Source of the DNA: Maricaulis virginensis
GTDB taxonomy: Bacteria; Pseudomonadota; Alphaproteobacteria; Caulobacterales; Maricaulaceae
DNA length: 64,000 nt
NCBI RefSeq assembly: GCF_027922185.1
Contig: NZ_BSFE01000003.1
Coordinates: 186,001 to 250,000, forward strand
Direction: 5' to 3'
Below the pieces are notes generated by a model. The model saw only the letters and a list, made by a program, of their open reading frames with translations, did no database searches and was not told the DNA's origin. Made by a program: the position numbers and the translations under genes. Shown here one piece after another: positions 53,140 to 63,419 of the stretch; position 1 is the first letter of the stretch; every line of letters starts with the position of its first letter.

Positions 53140-53784
53140 TTGGTACAGGATATCAAACTGTCTGTGTCTTCCAGCAAGGTGAACTGGCCGTCGGTGATCC
53201 GGAATTTCCGGATGTCCAAACGGCTCAAGCAGGCCGCGCTGGCGGCAGATCTGGGCGTGACCCAGGCGATGATCTCGCGCTGGGAGAACGGCGACAGCGA
53301 CCCGCCCGAACGGGTCAAGCGCCGCATGGCGGAACTCGTCCAGGATGCCTTCGTCGTCGCACCGGCGCCGACCTGGGTCGATCTCATCACGCTGAACCCG
53401 TCGGTCGAGTTCGTGACGGATTCGATGGGCATGGTGAAGGCGATCTCGCGCGGTGCGCTGGATTTGTTCGGCATGGCACGCCACGAGATCGAGGGGCGCA
53501 ATATCCGCGACTTCGTCGGCGGCGACTTCATGTCTGCGCTGGACAGGATCCGCGAGGAGGGCATGTTCCAGAGCAATCTGGCCTACGCCCAGAGCCTCGG
53601 TTCGATGGAGATCAACGTCTCCGCCGGCATGCAGTCGCGCCTGTGCGACTTCCTGCACTGGCCGCGCATCTCCGAAGCACGCACCGTCTACTGCATCCAC
53701 TCCGGCGCCGTGCTGGACGAAGCCCGCTATACCGCGCGCCTGGAAGAGCGCGGCGAGAAGATCGTCTTCCGCCGGACCTTCTGA
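53140..53784 (+). CDS. Xre-type HTH regulator, PAS-like C-terminus, third of three; TTG start
   Basis: The reading frame has no ATG that gives a full-length family member. A TTG at 53140 preceded by GAAGGGGGGG at six-base spacing gives 214 residues, which matches the 215 and 216 of its paralogues end to end. HTH: LKQAALAADLGVTQAMISRWENG. The C-terminal part has VTDSMGMVKAISRGALDLFGMARHEIEG and FVGGDFMSALDRI. The first in-frame ATG (53212) would cut off part of the HTH. It closes the three-gene operon; a strong terminator follows. Confidence 0.8.
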   Translation: MVQDIKLSVSSSKVNWPSVIRNFRMSKRLKQAALAADLGVTQAMISRWENGDSDPPERVKRRMAELVQDAFVVAPAPTWVDLITLNPSVEFVTDSMGMVKAISRGALDLFGMARHEIEGRNIRDFVGGDFMSALDRIREEGMFQSNLAYAQSLGSMEINVSAGMQSRLCDFLHWPRISEARTVYCIHSGAVLDEARYTARLEERGEKIVFRRTF

Positions 53785-53810
53785 TCGCGGATATCGGATA
53801 CCGCACACGA

Positions 53811-53843
53811 AAAAGGGGCGGCTCCAGCGGAGCCGCCCCTTTC
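53811..53843. terminator. Bidirectional terminator between the Xre triplet and the M28 peptidase
   Basis: GGGGCGGCTCC (53815-53825) pairs perfectly with GGAGCCGCCCC (53829-53839) around AGC. AAAA precedes and TTT follows, so it can work on both strands. It sits 27 bases after the third Xre stop and 21 before the peptidase stop. Confidence 0.85.
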
Positions 53844-53863
53844 CTGTCAGGCCTGCGCCAGCA

Positions 53864-55591
<1,728 letters not shown>

Positions 55592-55716
55592 GGTTCTCCC
55601 CCATGTTGCGGCCAACTGGGCCTTGGGCTTTGGCGCAAAACTGTGGCACATCCTGCATTCGTGCTCGTCGCGCACAAGGGGTGGCGTCACTGAGATCGAG
55701 CGCAAATGGGGTTTGA

Positions 55717-55744
55717 CCAAACCTGAATGACCATTCATGTTTGG
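55717..55744. promoter_or_regulatory. 28-bp palindrome upstream of the MFS gene
   Basis: The 13-base arms (55717-55729 CCAAACCTGAATG; 55732-55744 CATTCATGTTTGG) match at 12 of 13 positions around AC. The centre, TGAATG-AC-CATTCA, is typical of TetR-type operators. It lies 58 bases before the MFS start and 126 before the divergent peptidase start, with TTGACC on each side (55713-55718 and 55747-55752). Confidence 0.65.
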
Positions 55745-55802
55745 TGTTGACCACACAAAAGAAGAGTGGGTCGAAAGACCGGTACGCCTGAGGGGAGAGA
55801 TC

Positions 55803-57545
55803 ATGGCGGATACGAATGCAGGTGCTGCGCAAGGCGGCAACTTGCCCGGAGCAGGCTATCGCAGCCTGGTCATGGTGCTGCTGTTCCTGGTTTATGCGTT
55901 CAACTTCCTGGACCGCCAGATCATTTCCATCCTGGCCATCCCGATCAAGGAAGACCTGGGCCTGACCGACGAACAGCTCGGCCTGCTCGGCGGTATCGCT
56001 TTCGCGCTCCTCTATTCCACGCTGGGCGTGCCGATCGCCTGGTTTGCCGACCGGTTCAACCGGACCTGGATCATGACGGCGGCGCTGACGATCTGGAGCG
56101 GCTTCACGGCGCTCAGCGGCTTCGCCCAGAACTTCATGCAGCTCTTCCTGGCCCGCGTCGGCGTGGGTGTCGGCGAGGCGGGCGGCGTCGCGCCGGCCTA
56201 CACGATCATCGCCGACTATTATCCGCCCTCCAAGCGCGCCAGGGCGCTGGCGATCTACTCGCTCGGCATTCCCGTGGGCAGCGCCTTCGGTGTCATCGCG
56301 GGTTCGCAGATTGCCGGCGGCGGCATTTCCGACGCGCTGGACTGGCGCTCCGCCTTCTTCATCGTCGGTATTGCCGGCATCGTTCTGGCGCCGATCTTCA
56401 AACTCGTCGTGCGCGAGCCCAAGCGCGGGCAATATGATGCGCCGGCCGTGGCCGCCAAGGTGGATGCGCCGAAGGACACGGTCGATGTCTATCCGGCCGA
56501 TCGCATCCGCATCCTGTCGATTGCCGGTGCGGCGCTGCTCGCCCTGCCCAGCCTGCTCTCCATCTTCAACGCTGTTGTGTTCGGTGCGACCCCGGTGCAG
56601 TCGGTCGGCCTGCTCGCCGTGACCGCGGCTGTCGCCGCCGTGTGCGGCTGGTTTGGCGGGCAGTGGATCGGGCGTCAGTCGAAAGGGCTGCCGCTGGCGC
56701 TCGGCCTGTCTGTCCTGATGGTCCTGCCGGGCCTTGTGGCCTGGTTCGTGCCGGCCCTGACGGGCGGTGCCCCCATCGGCACGGCAGCGATCGCCTGGCT
56801 GATCGGCCGGGCCATCGCGGGTGCGCTGATCGGTTTCTTCTTCGCCACCTTCCGCGAATTCATGATGCTGGCCCTGCGCAAGCCGAGCTTCTGGCTGATG
56901 ATCCTGGGCGCCTCGGCCTCGTCGATGATGGGCTATGGCGTCTTCTTCTGGCTGCCCTCCTTCTTTGCGCGCAGCTTCCAGCTGTCGCTGACCGAGACGG
57001 GCTGGCTGTTCGGCGGCGTGCTGTTCGTGGCCGGCAGCCTGGGCATCTTCCTGGGCGGCGTGATGGGTGACTGGATGGGCAAGCGCAAGCGCTCGGCCTT
57101 CGCCACGGTTCCCGCCGTCGCCTTCCTGCTGTGCGCGCCGCTCTACTGGGCCGGCGTGATGTCGCCGTCCGCGACGATGGCGGTCGCCCTGCTGTTCATC
57201 CCGACGGCGCTGGGCCTGGCCTGGCTGGGACCGGTTCTCTCGGCCTTCCAGCACCTGGTGCCGCCGCACATGCGCACCAGCGCCTCGTCGGTCTTCCTGC
57301 TGATCAACAATCTTCTGGGTATTGGCGGGGGCGTCTACGTGCTGGGCCGGTTGTCGACCGCGCTGCAGCCGACCTTCGGTGACGGTTCGCTGCGCATTTC
57401 CATCCTGATCGGAGCCAGCCTCTATCTGGTGGCTGCCTTCTTCATGTTCTGGGCCGCGCGTTATCTGGCCCGCGACTGGGAAGGCGAGGGCGAGACCGTG
57501 CCGGTGCCGGAAGCGGAGCCGCCGACCGAGGCCGAACCCAGCTGA
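55803..57545 (+). CDS. MFS transporter, Spinster-like
   Basis: 580 residues from the ATG at 55803 (AGGGGAGA upstream). Helix 1 has FNFLDRQIISILAIPIKEDLGLTDEQLGLL, and the helix 2-3 loop is ADRFNRTW, both typical of the Spinster/MFS_1 group. Between the usual halves there is an insert of about 115 residues, with three to four extra hydrophobic stretches (residues about 255-370). This makes the protein longer than the normal 420-450. The stop shares one base with the hydrolase start. Substrate unknown, perhaps an ester or lipid product handled by the hydrolase. Confidence 0.88.
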   Translation: MADTNAGAAQGGNLPGAGYRSLVMVLLFLVYAFNFLDRQIISILAIPIKEDLGLTDEQLGLLGGIAFALLYSTLGVPIAWFADRFNRTWIMTAALTIWSGFTALSGFAQNFMQLFLARVGVGVGEAGGVAPAYTIIADYYPPSKRARALAIYSLGIPVGSAFGVIAGSQIAGGGISDALDWRSAFFIVGIAGIVLAPIFKLVVREPKRGQYDAPAVAAKVDAPKDTVDVYPADRIRILSIAGAALLALPSLLSIFNAVVFGATPVQSVGLLAVTAAVAAVCGWFGGQWIGRQSKGLPLALGLSVLMVLPGLVAWFVPALTGGAPIGTAAIAWLIGRAIAGALIGFFFATFREFMMLALRKPSFWLMILGASASSMMGYGVFFWLPSFFARSFQLSLTETGWLFGGVLFVAGSLGIFLGGVMGDWMGKRKRSAFATVPAVAFLLCAPLYWAGVMSPSATMAVALLFIPTALGLAWLGPVLSAFQHLVPPHMRTSASSVFLLINNLLGIGGGVYVLGRLSTALQPTFGDGSLRISILIGASLYLVAAFFMFWAARYLARDWEGEGETVPVPEAEPPTEAEPS

Positions 57546-58420
57546 TGACCGGTACCATGTTCACAGACCATTTCTTCACCAATGCCGACGGGCTGCGCAT
57601 CCATTATCGCGACTATCCGGCCCAGGGCACAGAGACCGGCGTGCCGGTGCTGTGCCTGCACGGTCTGACGCGCAATGTGAAGGACTTCGAGGATCTGGCG
57701 CCGAAGATCGCGGCGAAGGGGCGGCGGGTGATCGTCGCCTCCCAGCGCGGCCGCGGCCGCTCCGATCCGGACCCGCAGGTCGAGCGTTACCAGCCGCCGG
57801 TCTATGCCGCCGACATGCTGGGCCTGCTCGATACGCTGGGGATTGCCCGGGCGGTGTTTGTGGGCACGTCGATGGGCGGTCTGATGACCTTTGTCGTCGC
57901 CGGCATCCAGCCGCAACGCATCGCCGCGGCGGTGATCAACGATGTCGGACCGGTGGTCTCGAAAGAAGGCCTGGACCGGATCAAGCTGAACACGTCCAGC
58001 CGCGATCCGGCGGCCAGCTGGGACGAGGCGGCGGCGCGCACGCGCGACAGCAATCTGGCCGCCTTCCCGGCGCGGGCCGACGACGAGGCCTTCTGGCTCG
58101 ACTTTGCGAAAAAGACCTGGATCGACGGCGAGAATGGCGCGGTCGTGCTCGATTATGACGGCGCGATCCTGTCCATGCTGGGCGGCGATGACGGCCCGCT
58201 GCCGGAGCTCTGGGAGCTCTGGGAACCCTTCCGTACCATTCCGGCCCTCGTCGTGCGTGGCGGGATCAGCGATCTTCTCTCGCCGGAAACGGTGGCCGAG
58301 ATGCGCCGGCGCAAGCCCGATCTGGGCGTGGTGGAAGTGCCCGATGTGGGCCATGCCCCCTTCATGACCGAGCCGGAGGCCTGGGCCGAGATCAGTACCT
58401 TCCTCGACCGCGTCGACTAG
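57545..58420 (+). CDS. Alpha/beta hydrolase
   Basis: 291 residues. The oxyanion motif is LCLHGLTRNVKDFE, the nucleophile lies in VGTSMGGLMT, the acid is probably the Asp in GGISDLLSPE, and the His is in VGHAPFMTEP. No signal peptide is seen. The start overlaps the MFS stop by one base, so it is co-translated with the transporter. That pairing suggests the transporter imports an ester or lactone and the enzyme opens it; this is inference. Confidence 0.86.
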   Translation: MTGTMFTDHFFTNADGLRIHYRDYPAQGTETGVPVLCLHGLTRNVKDFEDLAPKIAAKGRRVIVASQRGRGRSDPDPQVERYQPPVYAADMLGLLDTLGIARAVFVGTSMGGLMTFVVAGIQPQRIAAAVINDVGPVVSKEGLDRIKLNTSSRDPAASWDEAAARTRDSNLAAFPARADDEAFWLDFAKKTWIDGENGAVVLDYDGAILSMLGGDDGPLPELWELWEPFRTIPALVVRGGISDLLSPETVAEMRRRKPDLGVVEVPDVGHAPFMTEPEAWAEISTFLDRVD

Positions 58421-58532
58421 AGTCATAAGACAAGCATTTTCAGCAAAAGTGGGCACCGGTTTTGCGGCTCGAAAATGCGGCCACTCAGAAAACCGGAGCG
58501 ATTTCATCGCCCCCTATTGCGATGAAGCCGCT
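58421..58532. repeat. Alphaproteobacterial intergenic palindromic repeat
   Basis: The stretch begins with CATTTTCAGCAAAAGTGGGCACCGGTTTTG, given here in two parts: AGCAAAAGTGGGCACCGG and TTTTGCGG. This resembles a dispersed repeat known in alphaproteobacteria (AAAAGTGG-N-ACCGGTTTT). It ends with GCGATTTCATCGC and GCGATGAAGCC, an inverted pair. It sits between two convergent genes and may serve as their terminator. Confidence 0.6.
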
Positions 58533-59162
58533 CTAGCCGAAGGTCTGCGCCAGCAGTCCGGCATCGGGTTTTTCGTTCCAGAACAGCCGGGCGCCGGCCT
58601 CGCCCTCGATATCGGCGGCGCAGATATGGCCGGTCTTCACCTTTGCATTGCTGTCGGCACCGCTCAGCGCGGCATGCATGTAGCGCAGCACGCCGTTTGA
58701 TGTGACGATGAGGGTGAGGGGACCCTGTGCCGCATCGCGCATGGCCGCGAGCGCATTGGCCTTCAGTGTCGCCTCGTCCGGCGACCAGTCGGCGCCGTCC
58801 GGGCGGCGGTGATGCTTGTCCCAGCTGTCCAGCGCGTCCTGACCGAAGGCGGCGACGATCTCGTCATTCGACTTGCCGCCCCAGGCGCCGTAGTCGATCT
58901 CCTTCAGGCGTTCGTCGATTTCGGGCGTGCCGGCAAAGCCGGTCAGTCCGGCGACGATGTCCGCGGCGCGCCGCGTGCGCTTCAGCGGACCGCAGACGAT
59001 GCGGCCCGGTGTCAGACCGGACGCGGCCAGGGCTTCGCCCAGCGCCCGGGCCTGGGCCTCGCCGCTCTCGACCAGCGGCAGGTCTTCCTTCGCGCCGACC
59101 CAGACCGGCGTGTCGCCGGGACCGAATGTATTGCCGTGGCGGGCGAGCAGGATTTTCGTCAT
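58533..59162 (-). CDS. Histidine-phosphatase-superfamily protein lacking the second catalytic His
   Basis: 209 residues. The N-terminal RHG motif is LLARHGNTFG. The C-terminal region that normally reads VSHG in this family reads VTSNG (LIVTSNGVLRYM), so the proton-donor-side His is replaced by Asn. Other family residues are present (GPLKRTRRAADIV, LKEIDYGAWGG). It overlaps the kdsB stop by four bases. It may therefore be an inactive or altered phosphatase connected to lipopolysaccharide sugar metabolism. The replacement could also be normal for this branch. Confidence 0.82.
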   Translation of the reverse strand: MTKILLARHGNTFGPGDTPVWVGAKEDLPLVESGEAQARALGEALAASGLTPGRIVCGPLKRTRRAADIVAGLTGFAGTPEIDERLKEIDYGAWGGKSNDEIVAAFGQDALDSWDKHHRRPDGADWSPDEATLKANALAAMRDAAQGPLTLIVTSNGVLRYMHAALSGADSNAKVKTGHICAADIEGEAGARLFWNEKPDAGLLAQTFG

Positions 59163-59941
59163 GCCACCAGCTCTCCTTCGCGGGCGATGATCTCTTCCAC
59201 GCGCACGGCATCCTCCGGTGCATCGACCGACCAGGCCGAGCGGCCGCGATAATCGGTCAGCACGACGCGGATCGGGATGCCGTTCTCCAGGGCACGCAAT
59301 TGTTCCAGGCTCTCGGTGAGTTCGAAAGGCGTGGGCTCCAGCGCGACCAGTTTCTCAAGCGTGTCGCGGCGATAGCCGTAGAGGCCGATATGCTGATAGG
59401 TCGGCGCGCCTTCTCCCGGCTTGCGCCGGAAAGGGATGACGGCCTTGGAAAAATACATCGCGTCCATCGCCTTGTTGAAGACGACGGTCGTGCCCGAGGC
59501 CGAGCCTTTCGCCTTGTCGGCGCGCATCCGGGTTTCGGTCTCCGCGGGCAGTTCGATGGCGGGTGTGGCCATTTGAAGTGAGGGGTCCGCCCGCAGCGTC
59601 CCGGCGACACCGCCGATCACCCAGGGCGGGATCAGGGGCGCGTCGCCCTGCACGTTGATGACGATTTCCGCATCGCTGTCGAGACGGCGCATGGCATCGA
59701 GTGCGCGTTCCGTCCCGTTGCGGCAGGCCGGGTCTGTCATCACCGCTTCGCCGCCGGCGGCGGTTACGGCGTCCAGGATGCGCTCGTCGTCGGTTGCGAC
59801 CACGACGCGGTCGACCCCGTCGGCTGCCGCGGCGATCCGCCAGACCCGCTCGATCATCATCTTGCCGGCGATCTTCGCCAGCGGTTTACCGGGAAAGCGG
59901 GTCGACCCGTAGCGGGCGGGAATGACGGCAAGAACGGACAT
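59159..59941 (-). CDS. kdsB: 3-deoxy-manno-octulosonate cytidylyltransferase
   Basis: 260 residues from the ATG at 59941, with GAGGGAG upstream; an earlier in-frame ATG adds a tail not found in the family. The nucleotidyltransferase start VIPARYGSTRFPGKPL is clear, as are VATDDERI, NVQGDAPLI and QHIGLYGYRRDTL. It activates Kdo with CTP for lipopolysaccharide core synthesis. It is the first gene of a two-gene operon with the phosphatase-like gene and is divergent from the arginine operon. Confidence 0.92.
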   Translation of the reverse strand: MSVLAVIPARYGSTRFPGKPLAKIAGKMMIERVWRIAAAADGVDRVVVATDDERILDAVTAAGGEAVMTDPACRNGTERALDAMRRLDSDAEIVINVQGDAPLIPPWVIGGVAGTLRADPSLQMATPAIELPAETETRMRADKAKGSASGTTVVFNKAMDAMYFSKAVIPFRRKPGEGAPTYQHIGLYGYRRDTLEKLVALEPTPFELTESLEQLRALENGIPIRVVLTDYRGRSAWSVDAPEDAVRVEEIIAREGELVA

Positions 59942-60128
59942 GTGGCGCAGCTCCCTCGGCTTTTCCGGCTTGTTCCACAATCCGCCGGGAATTGCCATAT
60001 TGACAGTATCCACGACCCTGGATGCGGAATTTCCCCGTGCACTCGCGGCATTGATGTGTACACATGACGCCGCCCGGACCCTGAACAGCCCGGGACTCCT
60101 GTCACCGAAGGCGAAACGAGGACGTTAG

Positions 60129-61139
60129 ATGCGCCATTTCCTGTCCACCGAAGATTGGTCCCGCAACGAACTTCAGGGCCTGCTCGACCGAGCAGCCGCC
60201 TTCAAGTCGGGCGTGAAGAGCCGATCCTTGGAGGGCAAGTCGATTGCGCTGGTCTTCTTCAACCCCTCGCTGCGAACACGATCGAGTTTCGACATCGGCG
60301 CGCACCAGCTGGGCGGCCACGCCATCGTGCTCGACGCAAAGGGCGCGACCTGGCCGATGGAGTTCGGTGACGGCGCCATCATGGACGGTGCCGAGGAAGA
60401 GCATGTGCGCGAGGCCGCGCGCGTGCTGTCGCGCTATGTCGACCTGATCGCCATCCGCTGCTTCCCGGAATTCAAGAACTGGCAGGCCGAGCGCGAGGAT
60501 CCGATGATCTCCGCTTTCGCGAAACATGCGACGGTGCCGGTCATCAATATGGAGACCATCGTCCACCCCTGTCAGGAACTGGCCCACATGCTGGCCCTGC
60601 AGGAGCGCTCCGGTCCGGTGGCGGGCAAGAATTATCTTCTGACCTGGGTGCCGCATCCCAAGCCGCTGAACACGGCCGTGGCCAATTCCGCGCTGCTGAT
60701 CGCATCGAAATTCGGCGCCAATGTCCGCATCCTGGTGCCGGATGACGTCTACCGTCTCGACGAGCGCTACATGTCAGCCGCGGAACGCTTTACGGCTGAA
60801 GGCGGCGGTTCGGTGACGCTGACGACCGATATCGAGGCGGCCTATTCGGGTGCCGATGTCGTTTATGCCAAGAGCTGGGGGGCGCTGCCCTTCTACGGAA
60901 ATTGGGGCGAGGAAGCGCCGTTCCGGGCGAAGGGTGCCGACTTCATGATCACGCCGGAAAAGATGGCGCTGACCAATAATGCCGTCGTTTCTCACTGCCT
61001 GCCGATGCGCCGCAATGTGAAGATTGCCGATGCCGTGGTCGACAGCGACGCCTTCATGGGGATCGACGAGGCAGAAAACCGCCTGCACGTCCAGAAGGCC
61101 GTCATGGAAGCCCTCGCCTTGCAAGGGGGGGCGGAATGA
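60129..61139 (+). CDS. argF': N-acetylornithine carbamoyltransferase
   Basis: 336 residues of the Xanthomonas-type AOTCase. Motifs: FFNPSLRTRSSFDIGAHQLGG for carbamoyl phosphate, WPMEFGDGAIMDG, HPCQELAHMLALQE, and HCLPMRRNVKIADAV near the end. The Glu in WP-x-EF (residue 78) aligns with the residue that selects acetyl- over succinyl-ornithine in this family, and the Lys in RRNVK with the carboxylated lysine. It transfers carbamoyl to acetylornithine, so arginine synthesis here keeps the acetyl group one step longer than usual. It is the first gene of the operon; the next starts inside its stop. Confidence 0.92.
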   Translation: MRHFLSTEDWSRNELQGLLDRAAAFKSGVKSRSLEGKSIALVFFNPSLRTRSSFDIGAHQLGGHAIVLDAKGATWPMEFGDGAIMDGAEEEHVREAARVLSRYVDLIAIRCFPEFKNWQAEREDPMISAFAKHATVPVINMETIVHPCQELAHMLALQERSGPVAGKNYLLTWVPHPKPLNTAVANSALLIASKFGANVRILVPDDVYRLDERYMSAAERFTAEGGGSVTLTTDIEAAYSGADVVYAKSWGALPFYGNWGEEAPFRAKGADFMITPEKMALTNNAVVSHCLPMRRNVKIADAVVDSDAFMGIDEAENRLHVQKAVMEALALQGGAE

Positions 61140-62473
61140 GCGGCAAGGATCCGGTCCAGCCCCCGGTTCGCCAGACCATTGTCCAATTGCTGTCGCACAT
61201 GCGCGACGGCAAGGAGATCCGCGAATATCTGCACCGCTTCTCCGGCGTCGACCAGGAACGCTTTGCCGTCATCAAGGTCGGCGGTGCGGTCATCCAGGAC
61301 GATCTGGACGGGCTCGCCTCGGCGCTGGCCTTCCTGCAGACGGTCGGTCTGACGCCGGTCGTGGTGCATGGCGGCGGGCCGCAGCTGGATGCAGCGCTCG
61401 ACGCGGCGGGCATTGCCACCGAACGGATCAATGGCCTGCGCGTCACGCGTGAACCGGCCATCCCGATCATCCGCGACACGCTGACCGAAGCCAATCTCGC
61501 CCTGGTGGACGCGATCCGCGCCGCCGGCGGCCGTGCGGCGGCCATCCCGCGCGGCGTGTTCGAGGCCGAACTGGTTGACGAGAAGACACTCGGACGGGTC
61601 GGCGAGCCGAGCCGGGTCCGGCTGGACCTGGTGGCGGCTGCGGCCCGGGCCGGCCAGGCCTCGATCCTGGCCTGTCTGGGGGAGACGGCCGACGGGTGTC
61701 TCGTCAACGTCAATGCCGATACCGCCGTGCGTGCCCTGGTGCATGCGCTGCAGCCCTACAAGGTCGTCTTCCTCACCGGGACGGGCGGGCTGCTCGACGA
61801 GGACGGCGATATCCTGTCCTCCATCAACCTGGCGACCGATTTCGCCGAGCTGATGGATGCCGACTGGGTCAATGGCGGCATGCGGCTGAAGCTCGAGGAG
61901 ATCAAGCGCCTGCTCGACGACCTGCCGCTGTCATCCTCTGTGTCGATCACGCGTCCGGCCGAACTGGCGCGCGAGCTCTTCACCCATGCCGGTGCCGGTA
62001 CGCTGATCCGCCGTGGCGAGCGCATCAAGGCGGCCTCGTCGAAGGACGAACTCGATATCGCCAAGCTGGACAGCCTGGTGACCAAGGCGTTCGGCCGTCC
62101 GCCGATCGCCGGTTACTGGGACAGTCTTGTGATCGACCAGGCCTTCGTGACCGACAGCTATCGGGCCGCGGCCCTCACCACCCGGCTGGACGACTGGATC
62201 TATCTGGACAAGTTCGCCGTGCTCGACGACGCGCGCGGTGAGGGCCTGGGCCGGGCCGTCTGGCACCGCCTGGTCGAGTACGCGCCGCGCCTGATCTGGC
62301 GGTCGCGCACCAGCAATCCGGTCAACGGTTTCTATTTCGACGAATGCGATGGCGCAGTGCGCCGCGATGAATGGACCGTGTTCTGGCGCGGCGAGGATGT
62401 CAGCCTGACCGGGATCGATGCCGTGGTCGAGAAAGCCTTCTCCCTGCCGCCCACGCTCGAGGCACCGAAATGA
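61136..62473 (+). CDS. argA/argB: Fused N-acetylglutamate synthase/kinase
   Basis: 445 residues. The first 290 are an amino acid kinase domain (IKVGGAVIQDD, VVHGGGPQLDAAL, NVNADTAVRALV). The last 150 are a GNAT acetyltransferase domain (AVLDDARGEGLGRAVWHRL, then SNPVNGFYFDE). This fusion is the bacterial NAGS-K known from Maricaulis maris and xanthomonads, a relative of the vertebrate synthase. It carries out the first two steps of arginine synthesis and is usually inhibited by arginine. Both ends overlap neighbours as ATGA, so the three enzymes are co-translated. Confidence 0.92.
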   Translation: MSGKDPVQPPVRQTIVQLLSHMRDGKEIREYLHRFSGVDQERFAVIKVGGAVIQDDLDGLASALAFLQTVGLTPVVVHGGGPQLDAALDAAGIATERINGLRVTREPAIPIIRDTLTEANLALVDAIRAAGGRAAAIPRGVFEAELVDEKTLGRVGEPSRVRLDLVAAAARAGQASILACLGETADGCLVNVNADTAVRALVHALQPYKVVFLTGTGGLLDEDGDILSSINLATDFAELMDADWVNGGMRLKLEEIKRLLDDLPLSSSVSITRPAELARELFTHAGAGTLIRRGERIKAASSKDELDIAKLDSLVTKAFGRPPIAGYWDSLVIDQAFVTDSYRAAALTTRLDDWIYLDKFAVLDDARGEGLGRAVWHRLVEYAPRLIWRSRTSNPVNGFYFDECDGAVRRDEWTVFWRGEDVSLTGIDAVVEKAFSLPPTLEAPK

Positions 62474-63399
62474 CCGCCCGGATCGGACTGATCGGTGCAC
62501 GCGGACATACCGGCCGGGAATTGCTGCGCCTGATCGGCGGCCGCGACGACATGGTTCTGGCCTATGCCGGTTCGCGCGAGTTTGCCGGCAAGCCCGTGGC
62601 CGACATGGCGCCGGAAATCGGCGGCGATCTCGCATTCGAGGCGCTGTCGCCGGAGGATGTCGGCGCGCGGCCCGTCGATGCCGTGATCCTGGCGCTGCCG
62701 AACGGGGCCGCGGCGCCGTTTGTCGCGGCCATTCCGGCCGGAACCGTGATTGTCGACCTGTCGGCCGACTACCGGTTTGACGACAGCTGGGTCTACGGCC
62801 TGCCGGAAATCCACGGCCGTGAGGCGATCCGCCATGCCCGCCGCATTGCCAATCCGGGGTGCTATGCCACCGCCGGCCAGCTGGCTATCGCGCCGCTGCG
62901 CGGCCGCCTGGCCGGTCCGGCGCATGTGTTCGGCGTCTCGGGCTATTCCGGCGCCGGCACGACGCCATCGCGCAAGAATGACCCGGATGCATTGGCCGAC
63001 AATCTGATGCCCTATGCCCTGATGGGGCATATCCATGAGGGCGAGATGAGCCGGCATCTCGGCGAGAGCGTCCGCTTCACGCCGCATGTCGCGCAATTCT
63101 TCCGCGGCATCGTGGCGACGGTGCATGTCGAGCTGGCCGAGCCGATGGATCGCGACACGCTGATCGGATGCTTCCGTGACGCCTATGCTGACGAACCGCT
63201 GATCGAGGTCGTCGAGCGCATCCCGGAAGTGCGCGACGGTGCCGGCAATCCCGGCGCGGTGATCGGCGGCTTCGCGGTGGATGAGAGCGGCCGGCGCGCC
63301 GTCATCGTCAGCGCGCTGGACAATCTCCTCAAGGGCGCGGCCACCCAGGCGATGCAGAATCTGACCCTCGCACTGGGGCTGGAAGAGCTGCGCGGCTAG
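62470..63399 (+). CDS. argC: N-acetyl-gamma-glutamyl-phosphate reductase
   Basis: 309 residues from the ATG at 62470, which overlaps the previous stop; an in-frame ATG 99 bases earlier lies within the NAGS-K frame and is not used. NADP motif: IGLIGARGHTGRELLRL. The catalytic Cys is in NPGCYAT. GYSGAGTTPSRK and the C-terminal FRGIVATVHVEL are family blocks. It reduces the product of the kinase. The operon lacks argD, argE, argG and argH here, so the remaining steps are encoded elsewhere. Confidence 0.93.
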   Translation: MTARIGLIGARGHTGRELLRLIGGRDDMVLAYAGSREFAGKPVADMAPEIGGDLAFEALSPEDVGARPVDAVILALPNGAAAPFVAAIPAGTVIVDLSADYRFDDSWVYGLPEIHGREAIRHARRIANPGCYATAGQLAIAPLRGRLAGPAHVFGVSGYSGAGTTPSRKNDPDALADNLMPYALMGHIHEGEMSRHLGESVRFTPHVAQFFRGIVATVHVELAEPMDRDTLIGCFRDAYADEPLIEVVERIPEVRDGAGNPGAVIGGFAVDESGRRAVIVSALDNLLKGAATQAMQNLTLALGLEELRG

Positions 63400-63419
63400 C
63401 GGGGACAGGCAGTCCCGGA

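Noticed and set aside
60000..60031. TTGACA as a promoter for the arginine operon
   Set aside because: No acceptable -10 hexamer 16-18 bases downstream.
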